A stretch of DNA of 64,000 bases from CAWCXF01 sp963799455 (GCA_963799455.1 CAWCXF010000007.1:248001-312000), one strand, 5' to 3'. Counted from the stretch's first letter, positions 36,694 to 45,530 are shown. Numbers and translations: made by a program. Notes: a model not told the origin generated them from the sequence alone.

Positions 36694-37158
36694 ATGACAC
36701 GCATACTTAGTTCCCTAATCCTGGTTCTTTCATTCTCTGCCTGCGCGGGCGGCGTGGACGAAAATGGCAATCCGCTTCCGGAGCTCGCCATGAACGAGAC
36801 CGGCCAGCCGGTACTCGACATGGAAGGAAATCCGATCGAGGAGCCTGAAGTGATGATGAGCGAGTGGCCCACGGATGAAGAGCTGGAAGCGTCAGGCGCT
36901 GAGAAGGCCTACGAGAACGGTACCTACAAGACCGTTTTCAGGATCCAAGAGCAGTATGGAACCCATTCGACCAATGCTTGCTGCTGGTCGGACAACGCGG
37001 GACACGTGGGGTTGGAGAACGGCCTGTGGACCCAGTGGGGCCGTCGTAACTACCGGCCGAGCGATGGTGCTCGCTGGAACAGCACACCCTGGTGGAGCTT
37101 TTCGGGTTTTGGCACATGCTACCGAGGGCAGCAGTCGAACTTTTGGATGCGCTGCTGA
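36694..37158 (+). CDS. Small lipoprotein with Trp/Cys-rich C-terminus
   Basis: Three consecutive ATGs occur at 36688, 36691 and 36694. I choose the last, which is 6 nt after AAGGAAG and gives MTRILSSLILVLSFSAC. The linker is acidic (ENGNPLPEL, EGNPIEEPE, resembling short repeats). The C-terminal 75 residues are rich in Trp, Asn and Gly with Cys pairs (NACCWSDNAGH, GFGTCYRG, FWMRC), so a small secreted disulfide domain is likely. No family recognised. Confidence 0.65.
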   Translation: MTRILSSLILVLSFSACAGGVDENGNPLPELAMNETGQPVLDMEGNPIEEPEVMMSEWPTDEELEASGAEKAYENGTYKTVFRIQEQYGTHSTNACCWSDNAGHVGLENGLWTQWGRRNYRPSDGARWNSTPWWSFSGFGTCYRGQQSNFWMRC

Positions 37159-37191
37159 TAAAGGCTCCGCTTCTGCTGGCTTCTGCCCAAA

Positions 37192-37212
37192 GGGCCCCCG
37201 TGCGGGGGGCCC
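37192..37212 (+). terminator. GC-rich hairpin after the small lipoprotein gene
   Basis: GGGCCCCC (37192-37199), a short GTGC loop and a G-run ending in CCC form a perfect 8-bp stem 34 nt after the stop codon. No T tract follows, so it may be a weak or factor-assisted terminator. Confidence 0.45.
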
Positions 37213-37371
37213 GGCGAAGTCCGCGTCGTGGACCGCAGTTCCGCGCGAACTTGCCACGCCACCTCCGCCGCTAGATATCGGCGAAGACGGGTTCCGCGCT
37301 GACGTGGCCGCCGTATCGTCGACTAAGATGCTATCGGCAGGGTGCTAACACAACGTGAACGGACTTAGAGG

Positions 37372-38538
37372 ATGAGACAACTCAGCGTGAGCGCGCTCGC
37401 GTGCATTGCACTCTGCGCGGGATGTCCGGGGCCGTCCTACGCCGTCTCGATTGTGCCGGCCGACGGCTCGCTGGACCAAACCGTCCGCTTCGAGCTGGCG
37501 GTGGTAAGAAGCTGCTCGACGGTGCGGGCTGTGGGTCCGCTTGTGGGCAGTTATTACGCGAGCTTCCGGCGCGATGAAATGGCGGCCGCTATCGGCACCG
37601 TGGAGGGGGGCACCCATGGCGTTGCCGTTCGGCAACTCGACGTGGACTGTGGAGTCATCGCACTCGGCTGCACGGAGTTCACGGTGGGCGATACGGCCGA
37701 TACCGTACGAATCGAAACGCGCGCAATCGTCGGAGAAGCGTGCGACGTGCGAGAGCAGTGTATCGACGCGACGTGCGAGACGATCCTGGCCGGAGATTCC
37801 GGCTTGGATGGCGCGACGACTGCCGATGCGAGCTTCGATGCCGCGTTCGACGCGACGCTCCCTGACGCCGGCTTCGACGGCGCGTCGGATATCGACAGCG
37901 GATCGGACGCGGCAATCGTGGATGCTGCGCCCTCGCCCTGCGTGGGATCCACGCTGTGTGACGACTTCGAAGCAGACCACGAGTCTCGAACGCTCTTCAG
38001 CGCGGGAGGCTCCACGGCGCGAATCAGCAATGAACGCACTCATTCGGGAGAACGCTCGTTGCGAGTGGTCGCCCTCGCCGACGCCACCCTAGCGTTCGCG
38101 CAGTACCCGATGCATGCGGCAGGGGCGGCGCAGTGGACCCGCGCGTACTATTACTTTTCGGGCATGCGCACAGGCCTCGTACCCCTTGAGACCCGTTCCG
38201 AAACCCGAACAGTGTCGATCTTCACGGTGGGGGCGACTCCATCCAGTCTGAACTTCCGCTCACAGACCCTAGAGCCCGGAAGTGATCCCCTGAGCGTGCC
38301 GCTACCGCAGGCGACCTGGACCTGCATTGAAATGGCGGTTGTCTACGACGAGGAAGTGAACCCCAACGCAGTGCTCTTCGTCGACGGCATCGAAGCCGCT
38401 GGACTCCAAGTTCCCACCGACGAGCGCTTCAATGACGCTGTCTTCGGCATTTCGTTTCGCGACGATATGAATCCCGCTCCCTTCGAGGTGTTCGTCGACG
38501 ATATCGTGATCAGCACTGAGCGCGTGGGCTGCGATTGA
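37372..38538 (+). CDS. Surface lipoprotein with Asp/Ala linker and jelly-roll-like C-domain
   Basis: The signal ends in ALCAGC, giving a 388-residue lipoprotein. An N-terminal beta domain with paired Cys (about 20-140) resembles the N-modules of the lipoproteins at 25.7 and 34.9 kb only loosely. A Ala/Asp/Gly linker (about 140-190) leads to a C-terminal domain with CDDFEADHESRT, TWTCIEMAVVYDEE and VLFVDGIEAAG, the pattern of polysaccharide-lyase/LamG-like jelly rolls in Myxococcota. A GAGG directly abuts the ATG, which is too close for a normal ribosome-binding site. Function is unknown. Confidence 0.7.
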   Translation: MRQLSVSALACIALCAGCPGPSYAVSIVPADGSLDQTVRFELAVVRSCSTVRAVGPLVGSYYASFRRDEMAAAIGTVEGGTHGVAVRQLDVDCGVIALGCTEFTVGDTADTVRIETRAIVGEACDVREQCIDATCETILAGDSGLDGATTADASFDAAFDATLPDAGFDGASDIDSGSDAAIVDAAPSPCVGSTLCDDFEADHESRTLFSAGGSTARISNERTHSGERSLRVVALADATLAFAQYPMHAAGAAQWTRAYYYFSGMRTGLVPLETRSETRTVSIFTVGATPSSLNFRSQTLEPGSDPLSVPLPQATWTCIEMAVVYDEEVNPNAVLFVDGIEAAGLQVPTDERFNDAVFGISFRDDMNPAPFEVFVDDIVISTERVGCD

Positions 38539-38813
38539 AGTTCTAGGCTGCCTGCTTTTCTTCGAAATCGAAAGGGAGTCTTGCCTCAGCGACATCGAGC
38601 GGCGCTCAGCGAAACGTCAGATGAGAAGGTCTCTCCATGGGTTTCGCCATGGGCCGAAGCGATCGAGGGGAGCGCCGACGCCGCGCGAAGGCTTCGGCCG
38701 AATCGGAGTTTCTATGCCAAGAGTGAGCAACGACCTGATGAAGATCCCCGGCGAGTTCCGGCCCCCATGAAACTTCGTGTTCACGATTGAGGCCCGGCAG
38801 GTGTGCGGCGTGC

Positions 38814-39398
38814 CTACTCTGCCGGCCTCCGAAACAAGAATCGCTGAACGTTGTTCTGGTCACCGTCCAGGTCGACGGTCCACCACAGGACGTCTCCATC
38901 TACGCAGTACCCAACATCGAGGCTCTCCCCGCCGACAGGATCGTCCAACCGTAGCTGTGAGCCGACGGTGGAGTAAGACGTAAAGTGGGAGAGGCCGAAG
39001 TCGTCGTAGTCGAGGCATACGCATCCGCCTGCGTCCTCGGCGCATCCAAAGTCATCGCCGGAGGTTTCGCATTCCCCCTCGACACACTCCAGCGCTCTGG
39101 TGGCCTCGCTGACCGTGGTGCCGCGAAGGTTCGAATCGACAAGCCCGTCGTCGAATCTGATCGAGCCGTAGAAGGTAGGGCGTACCTCGACGTACGCACC
39201 GCATCCCTCCGCGGAGATATCTTCGGCTGAGGTGTAGACTGTATTGCTGGAAACTGCGTACCACCGACCGCGCAAATCGCCGCCGCATGGCGCAAGAGGA
39301 GAAAGTTCAGAATGCACCTCGAAGTTAGCATCGCCACACGACACGAGCGCGAACGCCACTGCGCCGAGCGTGACGGCACGTCGTCGAAAGCTGATCAC
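38814..39398 (-). CDS. Lipoprotein module fused in frame to the upstream zinc-phospholipase-like protein
   Basis: An in-frame GTG at 39398 would give ISFRRRAVTLGAVAF and the lipobox LVSC, a good lipoprotein signal, and a 194-residue product. The mature part has GRWYAVSS (lipocalin-like start), eight or more Cys (including CVEGEC and GGCVCLDYDD) and WWTVDLDGDQ near the end. There is no stop between this and the upstream protein, so it may be made as part of a longer polypeptide, as independent protein from the GTG, or both. Confidence 0.55.
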   Translation of the reverse strand: MISFRRRAVTLGAVAFALVSCGDANFEVHSELSPLAPCGGDLRGRWYAVSSNTVYTSAEDISAEGCGAYVEVRPTFYGSIRFDDGLVDSNLRGTTVSEATRALECVEGECETSGDDFGCAEDAGGCVCLDYDDFGLSHFTSYSTVGSQLRLDDPVGGESLDVGYCVDGDVLWWTVDLDGDQNNVQRFLFRRPAE

Positions 39399-40433
39399 CA
39401 CCGCGATGAGACACCACCACGCCGCAGGCTGCGAGCCGGAACCCAACGATTCCACCGCACAACCAATGGGGGTAGTAGGTCGCTGGCGCGCAACGGAAAC
39501 GAAGTCGCTTTGACACGCGCCGTCTGGGTCGCAGCCGGCCTCGTAGGTGAGCCATCGGCTCAGAAAAGGCTCGACGTCTCCCAACGTTCGAGACGCCTCC
39601 CCGAACAGCACGATGATTAGGAAGTCCCTCGACGCCTGTTCGGCTGCGTTATAGAGCGGCGCCGTGGCTCCATCTGGGCTACAAGAGTCCATCGCGTTCG
39701 AGTGCCGCAGACCGTCACGGCGGACTTCGTAGCGCGCCGAGCGCCACGAGCCCGAGGCCGCTTCTAAGAAGTTGAAGACGTGCACGATGCGTCTCAGATC
39801 CGGGGTCCGTAGCGTATGAGAGAACGAGTCTTGAATCGCATGGAGCGCTCGTCCCAGGTAATAGGCGGGTCCCCACACCTGTACATCGAGAGTGCCGTAA
39901 GGATCGACGTACACGGGCACGCGTATCATCGGATCGCTGGAGAAGTATCGTTCACGTGCCCGTCCGACGAGTTCGCGCACGACTTCTTGGAGTGCGGAGA
40001 CAGCGAGTTCGTCGCCCAAGGAACCGTCGTCCGACGGTCCGCGTAACGCGTGGCTGTATTGGCCGTCTGGGGACAGGTGTTGAGCGCGCAACGTACCCAA
40101 ATCAGAGCTACTGTGCCCCTCCGTATCCGGCGCGCGTACGCCGATCAGCATCGAGTAAAGAATGGTCTGCTGCGCGGCATCCGTTGCAAGAAAACGTTCG
40201 GAGTACGCCGTGCTAAAAGCCGAGCGAATCTCACGTGAGACGTCGTCGGTGGGGGTGGGCACTTCGCCCCAGTCGACGCTGTGATAGAAGAGATCTAGGG
40301 TTCTCACAGTAATCCGTTCGTGGCAAGGCTCCGTGAACGCGCTCCCGACTGTGTAGGCGCGCGCCGTTTTCCCGAAACTTAGGAAGCTCGCCATCAAACA
40401 GAGCGCCGCCACTTCGACGCGAGCGACCTTCAC
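38814..40433 (-). CDS. Zinc-phospholipase-C-like exported protein with MYXO-CTERM-like tail, running into a lipoprotein
   Basis: A GTG at 40433 overlaps the stop of the previous gene (GTGA) and gives a signal peptide ending around TARAYT. The first domain (about 30-330) is rich in His and Asp, with HERITVRTLD, HSSSDLG, RALHAIQDSFSHT and HVFNFLEA, the arrangement of zinc-dependent phospholipase C/P1-nuclease-like folds; this assignment is moderate. Then come a conserved Cys, a hydrophobic helix (AAWWCLIAVVISF) and RRR, like a MYXO-CTERM sorting tail. The frame continues straight into a lipobox and a second domain. It is the third gene of the operon starting at 41510. Confidence 0.65.
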   Translation of the reverse strand: MKVARVEVAALCLMASFLSFGKTARAYTVGSAFTEPCHERITVRTLDLFYHSVDWGEVPTPTDDVSREIRSAFSTAYSERFLATDAAQQTILYSMLIGVRAPDTEGHSSSDLGTLRAQHLSPDGQYSHALRGPSDDGSLGDELAVSALQEVVRELVGRARERYFSSDPMIRVPVYVDPYGTLDVQVWGPAYYLGRALHAIQDSFSHTLRTPDLRRIVHVFNFLEAASGSWRSARYEVRRDGLRHSNAMDSCSPDGATAPLYNAAEQASRDFLIIVLFGEASRTLGDVEPFLSRWLTYEAGCDPDGACQSDFVSVARQRPTTPIGCAVESLGSGSQPAAWWCLIAVVISFRRRAVTLGAVAFALVSCGDANFEVHSELSPLAPCGGDLRGRWYAVSSNTVYTSAEDISAEGCGAYVEVRPTFYGSIRFDDGLVDSNLRGTTVSEATRALECVEGECETSGDDFGCAEDAGGCVCLDYDDFGLSHFTSYSTVGSQLRLDDPVGGESLDVGYCVDGDVLWWTVDLDGDQNNVQRFLFRRPAE

Positions 40434-41140
40434 GGCCACAATCTCAGAGACAATACTGTCCGAAACTGGACGCGGACGAGCGGAATCGCGCCTAGGACCG
40501 GTGCGACGATGGAGAACGTGAGGGGGTCGAAGCCGAGTTCGACAGCGGCGATTCGCCATCGGAACCCACACGGACGGATCTCGACGAAGACGCCCACGGA
40601 GCCGGCCTGGTCGAGAAGGTTGCCGGCGAGCAAAACACTCGGACCGATGGCTGCCGATACCTCGATGAAATCTCGAAGGAGTATTCCGTACTGAACACCG
40701 ACGTTGAAAACCGGAGTCGCGATGCGCGACCGACTCTCCACCGAGTGCCAGACAACAAACTCCGCCCGGAGACCCAAGCGATGTCTCCCACGCGCGGCGG
40801 AGACGTTGAGCGCAGCGCCGTAGGACCAGTCGGCCAGCGACCGGCCAGCGACGCCAGAGAAGAGCGTCCCGTGAATATCCAGGCCGGTCGCAGGACGCCA
40901 GCGGAGAGTTCTCAAGAGTTCAGCCTCGGAGTCGACTTCGATGGGGCCGGGATCGGTTCCGAAATCGTGGGCTGATTCGGACGAGTCGTCGTCCGATGCC
41001 ACCCTGGACTCGACAACTTCGCCCGTCGCCGCACGCGCCGTGCTCGCGTCGAGGCCGCTGGAAAAGCCTACGACGAATAGTGCGCCGATCAGTGGTACGC
41101 GTCGGGCGAGGACGAACGCAGTTTCATCGGGGAAAGTCAT
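40430..41140 (-). CDS. Predicted outer-membrane beta-barrel-like protein
   Basis: The ATG at 41140 overlaps the preceding stop (ATGA), and the end overlaps the next GTG (GTGA), so it is the middle gene of a tightly coupled operon. A signal peptide (about 1-37, ending STARA) is followed by an acidic linker. Alternating hydrophobic strands then occur (LRAEFVVWHSV, VFNVGVQYGILL, VEIRPCGFRWRIAAVEL), ending in aromatic LSLRLWP, as in small outer-membrane barrels. There is no clear family. It may be the channel or anchor for the exported partners. Confidence 0.6.
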   Translation of the reverse strand: MTFPDETAFVLARRVPLIGALFVVGFSSGLDASTARAATGEVVESRVASDDDSSESAHDFGTDPGPIEVDSEAELLRTLRWRPATGLDIHGTLFSGVAGRSLADWSYGAALNVSAARGRHRLGLRAEFVVWHSVESRSRIATPVFNVGVQYGILLRDFIEVSAAIGPSVLLAGNLLDQAGSVGVFVEIRPCGFRWRIAAVELGFDPLTFSIVAPVLGAIPLVRVQFRTVLSLRLWP

Positions 41141-41510
41141 AGTATGTACAGGGGCCAACGGGGCGCTGAGTTGGTCGGAGCAAAGGGTCCGGAACTCGTC
41201 GCCGCCACGAGCCACTGCGCGTCCGTGAACAGGAACCCAGCTTCCACGTCTCGAAGCCTCAGACTCTGTTCCTCGCCCCGAAAGACGTCACCTGCCGGAT
41301 CTTCTGGGAGTCGGCTCTCAACTTCCGTTAGGCCAAGCAGGCGCTGCACCGTTCGCTCCCATTGGCGTTTCCCGCGCGCGGCGTCTCGGAGACTGGGGGA
41401 AGCTCGGCGACTCCAGTCACCTCACCCATTTCGCCCGTGCAGGCGGCCAAAGTCCCCAGGGTCGCGAGGACCGCGCAGAGCGTCCGTAGATCGGTCGAAG
41501 GAGGTGCCAT
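41137..41510 (-). pseudogene. Lipoprotein, first gene of operon, frameshift at a G5 run (41395-41399)
   Basis: The ATG at 41510, 2 nt after the predicted sigma-54 start, opens MAPPSTDLRTLCAVLATL with the lipobox TLAAC. This frame ends early. The other frame, from about 41397 down to 41137, reads RGKRQWERTVQRLLGLTEVE and VEAGFLFTDAQWLVAAT, and its stop overlaps the next ATG. A one-base change in the run of five G (plus strand) joins them into a lipoprotein of about 125 residues. A truncated relic of the same start lies in the duplicated segment at 45.3 kb. Confidence 0.55.
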
Positions 41511-41657
41511 GCGGTACCATGAAGCAAGTCGCATGCCGCCAACCAACAGGGTCGATCTTCGCGGTATTGCATGTCTGGGAACTTCACGTGTGCTCGTGGC
41601 AGAGCGATCGTGGGGGTCGGCGGTCTCCGCTTGGAACGGAATCGGTTCCCGCGAAAC
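41381..41657. repeat. Duplicated promoter segment, left copy
   Basis: This stretch closely matches 45297-45530 in the same orientation. Both carry the sigma-54 promoter, the palindrome and the 5' end of a lipoprotein gene. This copy has about 45 bp (around 41416-41460, including the lipobox codons) that the other lacks. Confidence 0.8.
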
Positions 41658-41941
41658 AACGCTCCGAGGCTTATTGACGAGGCTGGAACCATCCGTACTT
41701 CTGGACCCCTCGACTTTGTCAGCCGCCACAGCGCGCCCATCACGGGCTGCGCTACGGCCACCGCCACCGCCATTCGCAGACCTCCCCGAAGCACCACGCG
41801 GGCCATCGCGATCTTCTGGGCGGGCAGCTTATCGCCCTTTGTATCGCGAAAAGCGACGACGACCTCGCCGCGGCCATCTGAGTTCGACGACCGTCACAAG
41901 CCGCCTGCCATGGCCGCCGCGCGTCGGCCTTCACGCCGCCC
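41511..41941. other. 431-bp intergenic region with promoter
   Basis: It holds the promoter and palindromes of the operon at 41510 (41524-41649). From 41658 to 41941 I see nothing recognisable. Confidence 0.5.
41524..41649 (-). promoter_or_regulatory. Sigma-54 promoter and palindromic sites (lipoprotein/barrel/PLC operon)
   Basis: CGGCATGCGACTTGC (41538-41524, minus) is the promoter. A perfect site GGAACGGAATCGGTTCC lies at 41633-41649 (gap 94 bp). A weaker site, GGAAC-N7-GTGCT, lies at 41578-41594 (gap 39 bp). The predicted start at about 41512 is 2 nt before ATG 41510. Confidence 0.65.
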
Positions 41942-43447
41942 TTACGAGCGCAAGATCGAAAGCGCCCCGCCGTAGTCCGGCGTTCCGAAAAACTCATCTT
42001 CCAGACCGAGGGCGTTCAGGATCGTCACGAGCACTTGATTCGTGGTCACCCGGTGTTCGGGCCGCAAGAACCGCGGGTTCAGATCGGCGCCTTCGACGAG
42101 TGAGCGTAGGTAGCGGCCCTGCCGCAGCTGGCCGGCTGCATTGCCGGCGACTATCCAGGGCAGGTCGTGGGTCTGGTGACCGCCACCGGTTCGCTGAAGG
42201 TTCGCAAACACGACGATGGTGTTGTCGATGAGGGGCGTGCCGCTTGCGTCCATCGTTTCCGTCAGGCGGTCCAGCAGATAGGCAAGCTGCTCGGCGAACC
42301 ACTGGTCGACGTAGTTCTTGCGGAGTCGCTGTCGCTCTCCCCGCCCGTCTGCGTGGGCGATGGAGTGATGGTGGCGGAAGCCGTCCGAGCCGCCGCCGGC
42401 CGTGTCCTCTCCTGCTTCGAAATCGATGCTTTCGGCGAAGCCCGGCTCACGGTCTGCAAGCCAGGGAAACGTGTACTCGTTGTTATGGCTGGTGCTCAGC
42501 ATGAGCGATCCGACGCGCGTTACGTCGCACGCCATCGCCAGCACCATCATGTCCATCATGCTCGCGATAGTCGCGGGGACATTTTCGTTTCCGAAGTTCC
42601 GAAGATAGTCGGGACCCTCTGGAAGTCGGGCCGGCGCGGCACAGCTGGTAACCGTGTCCAGACGACGCTCGACGGCTCGGATCGCCTCTAGGTGTTGATC
42701 GAGGCGTGCCCGATCGGCGGCTCCAACCGCCGTCCGCATCCGTCCCAGCTCGCTCCGACCGAGGTCAAGTACGCTCGCGCGTCGTCGTCGTCGACGCTCT
42801 CGCGCCGCGTCGGTGAGTCCGGAGGCAAACAGTTCGTCGTAGAGGGCAAGGGGGTCGTCGTAGGGAGCGGGCGCGTTCGGAGTGGCGCCGTCCAAACAGG
42901 GGCCGCTATAGCTAATGAACGACGATTCCGGTCGGCCGACGCGGAGCGGCCGCATCACCAGGGAACGGTACGGACGCTCCCGCGCCCCCATATCGCGCTC
43001 GGCGAAGTATTGATCGAGCGAGGAATGACCGCTCGATACTTCCACCCCATCGTGGATTCGTGGACCTGGCGTCCCGCGGGCTCCGGTGAATAGAAAGGGC
43101 GGCGCCGCGTGACCACCAAGGTCCCCTTCTTCTTCCCCCAACGAGCGACGCCATTCGCGAACCGAATCCTTGCCGTTCTGTAGATCGATGCCTCCCATCA
43201 CGGTGATCCGCTCGCGGTGCGGGAGAAGTGAGTGCAGCGGCGCTTCCGGGCGATCCACCACGTCCCAACCGGACTCGCCACCCACGGGCCACCAGTCGTC
43301 GGTGATTCCGTTTGGATAGCTCAACACGATCAAACGCTTCGGCGTGTCCGCTTGACCGTGAGCGCGCATCGACGAAAGAGCCGGCACCGCGGCCAGGCCC
43401 AGCCCCGTCGAGAGCAAGAAGTGACGTCTTCTGATGGAGCGACTCAT
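41942..43447 (-). CDS. DUF1552 Tat-exported protein (operon 2)
   Basis: The 501-residue protein begins MSRSIRRRHFLLSTGL, a Tat signal. Family blocks include RLIVLSYPNGITDDWWP, ITVMGGIDLQNG, FISYSGPCLDG, QHLEAIRAVERRL and THDLPWIVAGNAAG. These are closer to the protein at 47130 than to that at 32730. It is made from the second gene of operon 2: its ATG overlaps the DUF1592 stop by 4 nt. Activity is unknown. The frame is intact. Confidence 0.88.
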   Translation of the reverse strand: MSRSIRRRHFLLSTGLGLAAVPALSSMRAHGQADTPKRLIVLSYPNGITDDWWPVGGESGWDVVDRPEAPLHSLLPHRERITVMGGIDLQNGKDSVREWRRSLGEEEGDLGGHAAPPFLFTGARGTPGPRIHDGVEVSSGHSSLDQYFAERDMGARERPYRSLVMRPLRVGRPESSFISYSGPCLDGATPNAPAPYDDPLALYDELFASGLTDAARERRRRRRASVLDLGRSELGRMRTAVGAADRARLDQHLEAIRAVERRLDTVTSCAAPARLPEGPDYLRNFGNENVPATIASMMDMMVLAMACDVTRVGSLMLSTSHNNEYTFPWLADREPGFAESIDFEAGEDTAGGGSDGFRHHHSIAHADGRGERQRLRKNYVDQWFAEQLAYLLDRLTETMDASGTPLIDNTIVVFANLQRTGGGHQTHDLPWIVAGNAAGQLRQGRYLRSLVEGADLNPRFLRPEHRVTTNQVLVTILNALGLEDEFFGTPDYGGALSILRS

Positions 43448-45099
43448 GGATTGATTCCTTCGGCGCGGTGAAAGAGGAACGAGCGGCTCGTCGCCACAGC
43501 GACTAACAGGTCTTGAACGTTTAGCTCGTCGCCAGCGAAGGCGTCTTCGATGGCGTCGCGGCTGGGCTCGTCGTCTCGATCAAGACCACGCCGAAGCGCG
43601 TTTCGCAGCCACTGCTCGACGAAACAGCGGCGGGACTCCGGGCGACTCAGTAGCAACGAAACAAAGCCCTCTACGTCATCGAAGGACTCGCGATAGGAGC
43701 GGTCCTCGAGCAGCTCGAGGTTGCCCGTCGCATCCACGAGCATGCCGTCCTGCACGGGCTCATAGGCGCCGACGGCGTCGAACTGCAGGAATGCGAAGCC
43801 CGCGCCGTTGATGAGCCGGTGGCACGTTTGGCAGACGGCACCTGCGGTGTGCTGGGCCACCCGCTCCCGCAGCGTGGGCGCTTCTTCCGTTGCGGCGGGA
43901 AGGGGAGGGATGTTCGCCGGCGGCGAGGGGAGTCGTTCGCAAAGCACCTGTTCGCGGATGACCACGCCGCGGAAGATCGGGTTGCCCTCCAGGGCGTCGG
44001 CGCTGCTCGCCAGAAATGCCGCTCGTGTCAACAGGCCCGGTCGCGGCTGCTCGGTGTGCTCCCGTCGCTCGAACCCTTCGGACGTGACGGGCTCCAGCCC
44101 ATAGAAGCTCGCCAAACGCGTGTCGACGTAGGTCACCGGAGAACTCAAGAGCGACTCGAAGGTTCCGTCCTCGGAGAAAACGTGCTCGCGGACGAACGTT
44201 TCCATCTCGCCGATCACCGAGCGCCGCATCGCTCCGTCGAACTCCGGATACACCGTCGTGTTCTTCGGCTTGTCGAGCAGGTCTTCCATGTGTAGCCAGC
44301 GCTCGGCGAATCGTACGACCGAGTCTTGCGCATCGGGGAGGTCGAGAAGTCGATGCGCATGGGCTTCAACGCCGGCCGTTTCGTCGAGCTCTCCTGCTGC
44401 CGCCGCGTCCAGGAGCGCATCGTCCGGCATCGTTCCGGTGAGAAAGTAGCTCAGCCGGCTCGCACGCTGAAACCCGTCCAGGGGCATCGCATCTTCGCCG
44501 ACTTCTTCCGAGTTCGGTCGGCGCTCCCAGTGGTAGAGAAAGTATGGCGACTGAAGGATCGCGCCGATGAGGAAGCCGAAGGCACTTTCACCCCCTTCGA
44601 TGGCGCTTTCGTCCGCGAAGAGCGCGACGTAAGCGCTGTTCTCGTCTGCGCTCAGCGGCCTGCGGAAGGCGCGCCGACCGAACTGCTCCACAAAAGACTC
44701 GGGACACTCGGTGATGGGATCGCATCCGAGCTCCGCGCGATACTGCTCCCGGATCGGAACGGCGACCTCGACGGCCACCCGTTCCGCACTCTCCATGAAG
44801 CCGGTCACATGCAGTTCTGAGATCCGACCCGCTTCGCCGTAGCCGGAGTCGCCTGATGCGGCCGGTGGCAGGTTCGTCCCCGGCGATAGCTCAGTGCGCA
44901 CCAGAGAGCGCAGAGTGCGGTCATACTCTCCTGGCGTCAGGAACCGGAGCGGCATCGGGCCCACGGCGTCGGGAGACAGCACGCCGGGATCCGTCGTGGG
45001 TCTGGGCCCCGCCGTTCTTTCGAGGGGCGCGTCCTCGATCACACCTTGGCAACCGACACCAACCAGAGCAGCGAGAGTGATGATAATGAAGTGGCGCAT
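43444..45099 (-). CDS. DUF1592/DUF1588/DUF1585 lipoprotein (operon 2)
   Basis: The ATG at 45099 follows GAGAGG and gives MRHFIIITLAALVGVGC, a clear lipoprotein signal. The frame is open 336 bp further upstream, but that part overlaps the duplicated promoter and is not a protein start. Domains: PLRFLTPGEYDRTLRSL, DUF1595 (FGRRAFRRPLSADENSAY), DUF1592 (RLSYFLTGTMPDDALL), DUF1588 with VCQTCHRLINGAG, and DUF1585 at the end. It is 551 residues and intact. It is the first gene of a coupled pair with DUF1552. Confidence 0.88.
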   Translation of the reverse strand: MRHFIIITLAALVGVGCQGVIEDAPLERTAGPRPTTDPGVLSPDAVGPMPLRFLTPGEYDRTLRSLVRTELSPGTNLPPAASGDSGYGEAGRISELHVTGFMESAERVAVEVAVPIREQYRAELGCDPITECPESFVEQFGRRAFRRPLSADENSAYVALFADESAIEGGESAFGFLIGAILQSPYFLYHWERRPNSEEVGEDAMPLDGFQRASRLSYFLTGTMPDDALLDAAAAGELDETAGVEAHAHRLLDLPDAQDSVVRFAERWLHMEDLLDKPKNTTVYPEFDGAMRRSVIGEMETFVREHVFSEDGTFESLLSSPVTYVDTRLASFYGLEPVTSEGFERREHTEQPRPGLLTRAAFLASSADALEGNPIFRGVVIREQVLCERLPSPPANIPPLPAATEEAPTLRERVAQHTAGAVCQTCHRLINGAGFAFLQFDAVGAYEPVQDGMLVDATGNLELLEDRSYRESFDDVEGFVSLLLSRPESRRCFVEQWLRNALRRGLDRDDEPSRDAIEDAFAGDELNVQDLLVAVATSRSFLFHRAEGINP

Positions 45100-45257
45100 G
45101 GACCTCTCGGGGTTTGGCCTGTTCCGTCCAAAACGGAAGACCTCGTATGCCGCTGGACCATGGCCGACGACCGTCGAGAGCCCATCGTCCAGCAAGCGCC
45201 GTCGAATCACCTTTTCTGCATCGTGCCCGAAGCTCAGTAGACGCATTTCTCGAACGC

Positions 45258-45383
45258 TCAGTGGATCCATTGAGGGTGGCAACCAAAGGCTCGGTGGCGT
45301 CTCGGAGACTGGGGGAGGCTCAGCGCCTCTAGGGTCGCGAGGACCGCGCAGCGCGTCGGTAGATCGGTCGAAGAAGGTGTCAT
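45258..45383 (-). pseudogene. Relic of the duplicated lipoprotein start (41 aa frame)
   Basis: An ATG 2 nt after the predicted sigma-54 start opens MTPSSTDLPTRCAVLATL, parallel to the lipoprotein at 41510. It lacks the lipobox because of the 45-bp deletion and ends after 41 codons, well before the DUF1592 gene. It could act as a translated leader. Confidence 0.4.
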
Positions 45384-45530
45384 GCGGTACCATAAAGCAA
45401 GTCGCATGCCGCCGATCGAAAGGGTCGATCGGCACGGTTTCGCATGTCTGTGAACCTCACCTGTGCCCATAGGAGAGCGATCGTGGGGGTCGGCGGTCTC
45501 CGCTTGGAACGGAATCGGTTCCCGCGAAAC
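45297..45530. repeat. Duplicated promoter segment, right copy
   Basis: Matches 41381-41657 with about 45 bp missing. The 80 bp nearest the palindrome are almost identical between copies. Here it drives the DUF1592-DUF1552 operon 2. Confidence 0.8.
45397..45522 (-). promoter_or_regulatory. Sigma-54 promoter and palindromic sites (operon 2)
   Basis: CGGCATGCGACTTGC (45411-45397, minus). Perfect site GGAACGGAATCGGTTCC at 45506-45522 (gap 94 bp). Weak site TGAAC-N7-GTGCC at 45451-45467 (gap 39 bp). The predicted start at about 45385 leaves a leader of about 286 nt before the DUF1592 ATG. Confidence 0.65.

Noticed and set aside
40944..40960. GGGCCGGGATCGGTTCC, close to the regulon palindrome
   Set aside because: Two mismatches in the left half, lies inside a coding region and has no sigma-54 promoter downstream.
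44326..44820. Plus-strand frame inside the DUF1592 gene of operon 2
   Set aside because: Antisense shadow with no signal or motif.
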